Source: Ciona intestinalis (taxonomy: Eukaryota > Chordata > Ascidiacea > Phlebobranchia > Cionidae). From it: a DNA stretch of 64,000 bases. Position numbers and translations under genes: made by a program. The notes beneath the pieces are model-generated. The model searched no databases, was not told the origin of the DNA, and was given only the letters and a program-made list of their open reading frames with translations. How positions within the stretch are numbered: position 1 is the first letter of the stretch; every line of letters begins with the position of its first letter. Location of the stretch: contig NC_020169.2 in the NCBI RefSeq assembly GCF_000224145.3, forward strand, positions 5,441,699 through 5,505,698, in the 5' to 3' direction. Below, in pieces: positions 52,701 through 61,700 of the stretch.

Positions 52701-55700
52701 ATCACCAGCAGGCATGGGCACCTATCTATCCTAAAGGATGGCTCACTGAGGATCCTGCGTGTAGCAAAACCTGATGAGGGCGTTTACGTTTGCATGGCAG
52801 GAGTCGTAAGGGCAAATTTTGTCTTGAAGATCATAACAAACGATACAGGTATGAAAAACTCTGATATAAATTCGGCTTTGCCAAATTTATGTGGAGAATA
52901 TAGTAGGTTGGGGTGGGATGACCCATGTTTTCATTATCTGTTATTCCTTCGTTTGGTAGTAAACAAAGACTTTTCACAGAATTATATAGCCGTGTCCTCA
53001 CGACGTTAAAAGGCGTTACTAATTGTTAAAAACACAATTACGAAGTATGTAAATTATATGCTAACGGTATCTATCGTACCCCATAGCACTAAGTTTTATA
53101 GTAGGGTGGGGGAAGACAGGATATCTTTAGCACATAATATCCAAATATCCTGATCGTGGTGAAAACAATTAACAACGGTCTTTGGAAGTCGTGAGGATAC
53201 GTTTTTATAATTCTTTGAAAGTTCTTTGTTTACTACCAAATTGGACGAGAAAATACATTTCTAAGTAGGTTTAATTTTACAGACGATGCGACTCCACCCC
53301 CAAGAAATTTCTTCCCAATCACGCATTATCCACGACGGGAAACTGGTCCCAGGGTTTATTTAAAACAACCTAGCCAACGTAGACTCAAACCTATAACGCA
53401 CATCGATAACATAGACGACAATGAAAGGGACTTAGGAACCACAACAAGTCGATTTGATTTCCCACGTACAGTGGCAATGGCACCCAGAGATCCTCTACCT
53501 CCAGTATTAAAAATACCTGAGCTCTCCTACGGCATACAACAACTAGCAATTGAACGAGTGGAACCTCGTAGTAGTAGACGGCCATCCTTGTCTGTATCTC
53601 CTGTTAACATACAGCGAGACCAGCAAGCACCAGATGTAGTTAACATCCCAAGCGAACCGCTAAGCCCTGAGTTTCAAATTCGAACCCCTAGTTTTCCAGA
53701 ACCAACTTCTGAAGAGGATTTGGCATTACACAGGTTCCTGATGCAACAGGCGAACTTAGAAACTCCTGATGTTCACGTGAGTTTTCGGTTTCTACTATAT
53801 ATGTGGCTGAAATCTAATTGGGAACAATGGATGAAAGCCAGAGTTGTCCCAATTCTTATAAATGTTACGATACGTAATCACTTTTCAGGATATTTGATGA
53901 ATGTAATATGTCTTTACATTATTTTCATTTAAAACATTTTTATTTTTATTACATTATTTTAATTCGCACATTGAAATTGTTATAACGACTTCGTCACACT
54001 CCCACAAGAATAAATAAGTTACATTCATTCATTTATTCAATTAAATATTTTTTTTTTCTGTTTTTAGCTCTTGGAGAAATTTCAGAGAACCCCATCATCG
54101 TTGCTTCCAACATCTGTAGAAGATGACGACCTTCCGTTTCCGTTTCGTGAAACCGAGATCGCAGTTGACAACCAAAGGAGCAGGAGTGGGATTCGAAGCG
54201 TGGATAACACTGCTGTGGTGAAGGCTATAGGCGGACTTGGAGGTAAGATACAGCGTTTGGTGTTGATAATAAAAAAAAATAAAACTGTGCAGATGGTATA
54301 TATTTATGAAACAAAGAGTTCGTGAATGTGTTTTACGTACATCCCCACGCGTTGGGCAGTGACAGTCGTTTTAACACGGGTGTTCTGTTTCACATACATT
54401 GTGCCCGGTTACGAGTAACCAAATGTTTTGTTTTAATGTATGGCTGACGATTAAGACAACTCAGCGAAAGCTGGAGCAATTGCCGCTAAGTGTCTTTTCT
54501 AATGATACATAAGCCTGCAACGGTGGTAGCGTCAAGCCTCTAACCAAACTATAACCAGCCGATCGTAAACTAATTAAAGCCAAACTTTATCACAGAACGG
54601 CCTCGAAATATGCATCGGCCATCTATTATTACCCAACCAACGGTTGCACCGCGGCAGTTAGAACGAGAAGTAATCGTCTACGTAGGTGGCAACGTCATTG
54701 TTTCCGAAATAACAGAGGTCATCACGATCCTATGCGAGGCAACCGGTGATCCTGTGCCTCATATAAGCTGGTATAGAGACAATACACCTTTACCGGCCGC
54801 AAATAACCGAAGGTGGGACATCGACCAAATCCTTTAAACAGTAATATTTACCCTTTTAAGCTTTCTTACTAATTTTCTGCAAATCGTTGATCAAATTGAA
54901 ACCAAAATCGACGGCTGATTAAATAGTTCATTATCACAAGTTTAGAAGAAATAGACAACACTTATATAACGCGGTGTGTAATTGTAAAATATATTCCGTA
55001 CCCCTGTCAGATATAAGAGCTTCCATAGTTGGAAATTGCTTTAGGATTTGTTTTTAACCTAACAAAGGATTTTTAACAACTTATCACGTGAAAAGGTGTC
55101 AAATAATTATCATTGATATTCATAACATTATATCTAACTCTTTAAACCACCTGTAAACTTTCAATTTCATCATACCAGGCAGTACGTGTTAGAAGACAAC
55201 GCTTTCCGTATCATCCATCCCGAAGCTTCCGACACTGGTTCCTACGTTTGTGTTGCTTCTAATATGTATGGGAACGATTCAAAGACAACCCCACTAACCG
55301 TGACTCAAAAACCTCGAATCTTGTCAACCATCGACTCATTAGAAGACTTCGAGTCAGATGTCATTGAAGCGACCATAGGTTCGGATATTCGGGCAAAGCT
55401 TGGCGCAAGAATAAGGCTTCGGTGTCCTACTGCAGGTATTATGATTTAAAGGTATCAGTAGGGTGGGGGGAGATGGGACACCTTTACCTCTATTTTTTCG
55501 CCCCGTTTAGTAGTAAACAAAGATCTTTCAATTTTAAACAATTAAAACGCTTTTAGAGTCGTGAGAATACAGTTTTATAAAACTTTAAATTTTCTTTTCT
55601 TATACTACCAAATGTGACGAGAAAATAGAATAAAAAGGTGTCCCATCTCCCCCCACCCTAATATATAGTGGTCTGTATAAAAAATATTTTCTGATGCGCT

Positions 55701-58700
55701 CCAAGTAAATTATTCGTAAATTAAGTTATAAAGTTTGGAAACTACGTTAGACTTGTATCAAATTCACGTAGGTCTTACATTATTTTGCACAGACATTCAA
55801 CCATAAACGTTCACTAAAATATGGTTGGGTGGGTTTAGAATAAGATGATCCTATTTTTATTCTCTATTGTTGTCCAATGTGGAAGTAAACATTTTTTACA
55901 GAATTATATAGTAGGATGGGGAAAGATGGGACACTTTTTTATTCTATTTTCTCGTCCCATTTAGTAGTAAACAAAGAACATTCAAAGAAACTATATCCTC
56001 ATGACCCTCATAGACCGTTGTTAATTGTTTAAAACACGATCAGGATATTGAGATATTATGTGCTAAAGGTGTCCCGTTTTTCCCCACCCTACTATATAAC
56101 CGTAATATCACGATCCTAAAGGTGTGTTGTTAATTCTTAAAAACACGATTTGAAAATATAGGATGTTTGGTGTTTGCGGTATCCACTTTAGCTCAACTTA
56201 CTATATATCTATGTATGCGATCTCTTGTATATAATCTGTCTGGATCTAGAAATTTAACATAGTGCGGGTTTTGTTTTGACTCACAAAAACATAGCTTGAC
56301 ATATTTTCCAACTATTTTTGAAGAATGCGTTTAAAAACCACGAAATGCCTTTCGAAAATATAATGTAGCTTTAAAATTTACACCACCGGTATAATCTTTC
56401 CTGCAGTTTAAACAATAGAGTTAAATTTCCTAAACAGCTTTCCGTTTATTAGCATTATACTCACGTCAGTTGAAGCCTTTACACATAGCAAGTCACTTAA
56501 CCGTAAAATTGTTTACCGTAATAGGTTTTCCGGAGCCTTACGTGGATTGGAAAAAGGACGGCCCAGGCTTGTTACAAAATTCGAACGTGCTCACAGACAA
56601 CACACTTGAAATATTCCCAGCTCGTAAAGCCGACCAAGGCATCTTCTCATGCGAGGCATCCAATCCTGCTGGCAGCGATTATCAAGCTTCCTCTTTAGTA
56701 TTAGTCGGTAAGTGTTAAAGGGACGATTTTTTACTCCAACAGTTCCATTTTACGCGATTTTTTTTAGAAGTTGTTACTTTTTTTGAAATTTTACCTTTTT
56801 CCACATTTGAGCATCTGTATCTATATAAACATTTCCATTTTTCGTTGATATGCCAAACGTCATGCCCACACTTAATGGTAAAACTAGGACAGTGCAATTT
56901 ATTCTAACCATAGCTTATAGTGATATAGTAGATTCGGATGAAATTATCTATGTTTTCTATTTTGTTTTATTCGATAGTAAACCAAGAATATCTACAGAAT
57001 TATATAACTGTATCCTCGCGACTCTGAAATAGCGCTGTTAAAATTGTTAAAATCTTGAATTTGAAACTCAAGTATTATCTGTAACCTTCATATTCATCTT
57101 ACCCCACAATACTGTATATACTTACCTATACGATAAAGGTATTGTAAAGGGGGCTAAAGCATGGCCAGATGTTTCCATTATAGGCAAAAAATGGAATAAG
57201 ACATTGCGCAGATATACAGATTATAAAAGGTTAAGTAATTCGCCGAAATAGTTAATACAAGGATCCTGTGTCGCAATCACTTCACAGAATACATTAAACA
57301 AATAATAATTGCTTCGTATTATCCATTAGCAATTATTTGCTCACCGTCTACTCGATGTATTAAGCTAATATTATGCACTGTTAAAGTTAAACCATTGACC
57401 TATATGCTTGTTTTACGCAATGTTTCTCACATATAGTAGGACGGGGGAAGATGGACAACTTTAGTACATAATATACAAATATCCCGATCGTGTTTTAAAC
57501 AATTAACAACGGTCTATAAAAGTCGTGAGTATACAGTTTTTATAATTCTCTAAATGCTCTTTGTTTAGCCTACTACAAAATGACAGGTGAAAATTAAACG
57601 AAAAGGTGTCCCCTCTTTCCACACCACAGTAGGATGGGAGAAGATGGGACACTTTTTTATCTATTTTCTCGTCCCATTTAGTAGTAAACCAAGAACATTC
57701 AAAGACATATGAAACTATGTTCTCGTGACTCCCATAGACCGTTGTTAATTGTTTAAAACACGATCAGGATATCTGGATATTATGTGCTGAAGGTGTCCCA
57801 TCTTCCCCCAACCAACTATATATGCTAATACTTTACATTACCTGACAGACCCACCACATTTGGACGATTTGAACACCAAGGCAAACATCGATGGTTTACC
57901 TGAGTTATTGCTCACCACAACTGACACGCAGCAATATAATGTTAAAGTCAACAGTGCTGTTATGATGGGTGGGTGAACATAATTACATTGTAAGCTTTAA
58001 AAACCGCGCTACTAACTTATATTCGCTGGGAGTATTAGTTCTCCGTTACGATATTGCTTCCACGGTAAGCTGTTATGCCGCAAAGGGGCTGAGAAATATG
58101 TTGCACGGTATTTCTAATTTTGGCCATCAAGGAAATATATTTTAAAACTAGATTTTCCATAAAAGGGTGAACTGTCTCGTACACTTCAACTGTATAAAGT
58201 TTCGGGTGCACTGGCACAGTTTTATTGAAGCCCGCCCTTAAAAGGCCAAAGTAAATTGCATTGGTGGCGGTAGGATTTAATGGCTTATTCGCTTTGTGGA
58301 ACTTTCATTTTATATTGTTTGCCGTCTGAACGTCGCACTATTTATTCACTGGCTTAAGTGGCTGGGTCTGTCGATTTATTTAGCTGGCAGCGCGCATGTA
58401 GTCCCCCTTGAACTTCGTGGGTCAGTGTACGGTTTCCTCTTCTGACTTTCTGTGGATCGCGCGGTCGCCCTTCAAGTTATGGCAATTGGTGGGCAGTGGG
58501 GCAATTTCACTGCCCGATGTGTCAACACCCGCATTTACATTACCCATGAAAGTAGTTGATCGACCTCAACCGCAAAGAGGCGCGTGATGCCTCCGCGTAA
58601 GGAAGGATAATCCTGCGCTCCGAGCGCGATTACTCCCTTTCCCAGCTATTTATCCACCGTTGAGTAGGATATAAGGCCGCTATTATTTGCTCACAGGAAA

Positions 58701-61700
58701 GCGGTGCTGGCAACAATGCGGGTATGTTTTCCCGTGAACAATTATGCTCTGAGAGCGCGGCTAATGCCTCGCATAAAACTTGACAAAGGTTACATAGGCC
58801 CCACAAAATTTGCCTGTCTGTCTCGGCGTTCATTTCAGATTAGACTAAGAATAGCCGCTGTTTAAATATTATGACGTAACCTAATAAACAAACACCGTCT
58901 GTTCTCCAGGGTGCCCTGTAAAAGGATTTCCAGAACCGAGAGTAACCTGGTCCTTTAACAACACTTCTATATTCGAGTTGGGCACGACTTTGGACTACCA
59001 ACTTATGGACCAAATGAAAATCTTACAAATCCCAAACGCCGACTCAAACACAGAAGGGACATATACTTGTCATGCAATCAATGACGGAGGCAATCTTACA
59101 ACAAGTTTACGTCTCAGCCTTGTAGGTAAGAAAACCGGGAAAGTGAAAAGTTTAGTAGTGGATTTACAGCCACGTTTTATTCGAAACTTTTCGTATTTTT
59201 TACCCACAATGTGTGTTTCAATGACTATAATGTTGATGCTAGTTCCTCTTCGCTGGTTTAGTTAATCTGATCCTTTTTACTATAGCCCAAATGGATGTCT
59301 CAATTTTGGATTATACTATATTTAGACGTTCGCCCACGCATTGAGTGTAATTTTATCGAATTACGTTCATTTAATTACCCTCGACGCGACTTTAATTATT
59401 TCCTTTGGTCAATCATTCCATTAATTACAGTTTACTCGTACGAGTACGGGGAGCATACACCATGTAGCGCATCGTGTGGGGACAACGGGTTACAATACAG
59501 ACGGCTTATGTGCATGGAGGATGGGGTTAAAGAGGTGGACGAATGGTATTGCATTGGAGTAACGAAACCCAATGTATATATGGAACCTTGTGGAAGACGA
59601 GACTGTCCACCAAGGTAATGTATTGAAACTTTAAACAACCAAGTGGTATCTTTTGTGTTGAAATTACAAGAGACTTTTAACATTTTGGGGGGGTGAGATT
59701 CTGTGCAAACTTCTGTTCGCTTTTTTGTGTGAAAATCGTAATTTTTTTGAATCTAAAGAATTATTCAACGTAGATTTTTGGCTGGTCGCTGGGGCACATG
59801 CTCTGCTACGTGTGGAAACGGCACGAGGACTCGGGCGCTCGGATGCGGAATATTAATGGCAGATGGAAGCACGCGAGAGGTCGCCGTTGAGTTTTGTGGG
59901 GTGAACGAGACACGACCTATTACATCAGAGACTTGCTACGCAGAACGGTGTCCGTGGTGGCAACCTCGGCCGTGGAGAAGGGTAAGTCAAAATGTGTGGG
60001 CTAGATCAAACAGCTAAACATAACAACGACCTATTGTGTACAGTGTAGCCGAAAATGCATCGGGAGGGGTATGAGTGTAAGAACGCGACGGATTCTTTGT
60101 GTATCTGGCAACGGTACCACCATAGAGAGGCGTTCTGCTTGTAAACACTTGCCGAAACCTAGAAGGTGGGTTGGTTTGGCAATGTTATGTTATACGTGCA
60201 TTCGTATAGTAGGGTGGGGAAGATGGGACACCTTTTCATTCTATTTTCTCGTCCCATTTGGTAGAAAAAAAGTACATTCAAAGAAACATAGAACCGTATC
60301 CTCACAAACCCCATAGAGCATAGACCATTGTTAATTGATTAAATTTGGATATTATATTTCAAAGGTGTTCACTCTTCCCCATCCTAACTATATAAGTTTA
60401 CATGGCATGCTACAAGAAATGTTTATTGCGAACTTCCAATGCTGGTTTAAATTTTTGCCACTTTTAATCAAAAGTAGCTTTGTATTACGAGAGAACGGAT
60501 ATTTGAAGTAATTCAATCTTGTTATTGGGCTTAGCTTAATCCTTGCACGACGATATTGGCCGAAATTTGATGCCAAGTTTGAGCCGTGCGGTCTTGTATA
60601 AGTAATGCGACTAAGGCCGACAGTTCCTTGAATAGGAAATAAACCTCACATACGCATTACAACTTATTATTTTGCTCGAATCCAGCTGTTTGTAAGCTTG
60701 TTCTGTTATTTAAAAACGTATATGTATCTGCTTGTTTATGCCAGAGATTGACAATTGCCCAATTTTACGATTTAGGCCAGAGTTAGGGTAATGTACCAAC
60801 TCTTGCCTAAATCACCAGTTTCATAGCATGGCACGTGTGAACCCTTACATAAATAGAATTGGCAAACCAATTTGAAATCTCATTCAGCAATTGCAGTATA
60901 AATCTTTGTGAGACGCTAAATTGAGTGACTAAATTGAATTAAACTGAACAACCTTGGGTGTTTGGCAAATTTTTGCTTACCCAATGACCCCACCCATATA
61001 ATAGAAACCTCCCTAAGCATTATCTAATTTTGCATGATGGCAACAGCATCGAGTATAAGAAGTTCTTTTAACTAACCAGACGCATGCTTTGCCCGAATGC
61101 TCGCTGTAAGCCAATATGGGTTGCTAGTACTTGGTCAGTATGTTCGAAACGATGCGGCGGGGATGGGATTCGAACCCGGATCCTCAACTGCGTATACAAG
61201 GGAAGGAGAAGACAACCTGCAGGCTCTTTATGTTCATCACGGCATCGACCCCTCGTTTCCATTCCTTGCAATAGGTCCCAATGCCACGAAGGTAAAATTT
61301 ATGGAATAAGTTTTAGTACTTCTCTTTTTACCCACAACATTGTTATAACGACTGTTGTTTTATGCTATTGAATACTACTCCAATCTTCGTTACTGTGACC
61401 GAAGAGACAAATTAATTAATGAATGTAACTACTTGTGTGCAAGGCAATGACAGTCATTATAATATGGGTGTTCTGTTTCATACCCCTCGTGCCAGCTTAT
61501 CAGTTACCATGTAAATCTTCTCTCTCTTGTTGCCATATACACGGCAAACACTACTCAATTGTTAAAAATACAATCAGGATTTGGATGTTATGTGCTAAAG
61601 GTGTCTTATCTTTCACCACAAGGCTACAGTACTATATGTTTTGATGTATTTTTGACAGACTTGTTTTTACTTTCAGGTCAGAACAGTTTGGGATCCCACA

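Noticed and set aside
61141..61200. tRNA-like B box (reverse complement of GGATTCGAACCC)
   Set aside because: It lies inside the TSP1-13 exon (GGDGIRTRILN); no A box or cloverleaf is visible, so the match is chance codon use.
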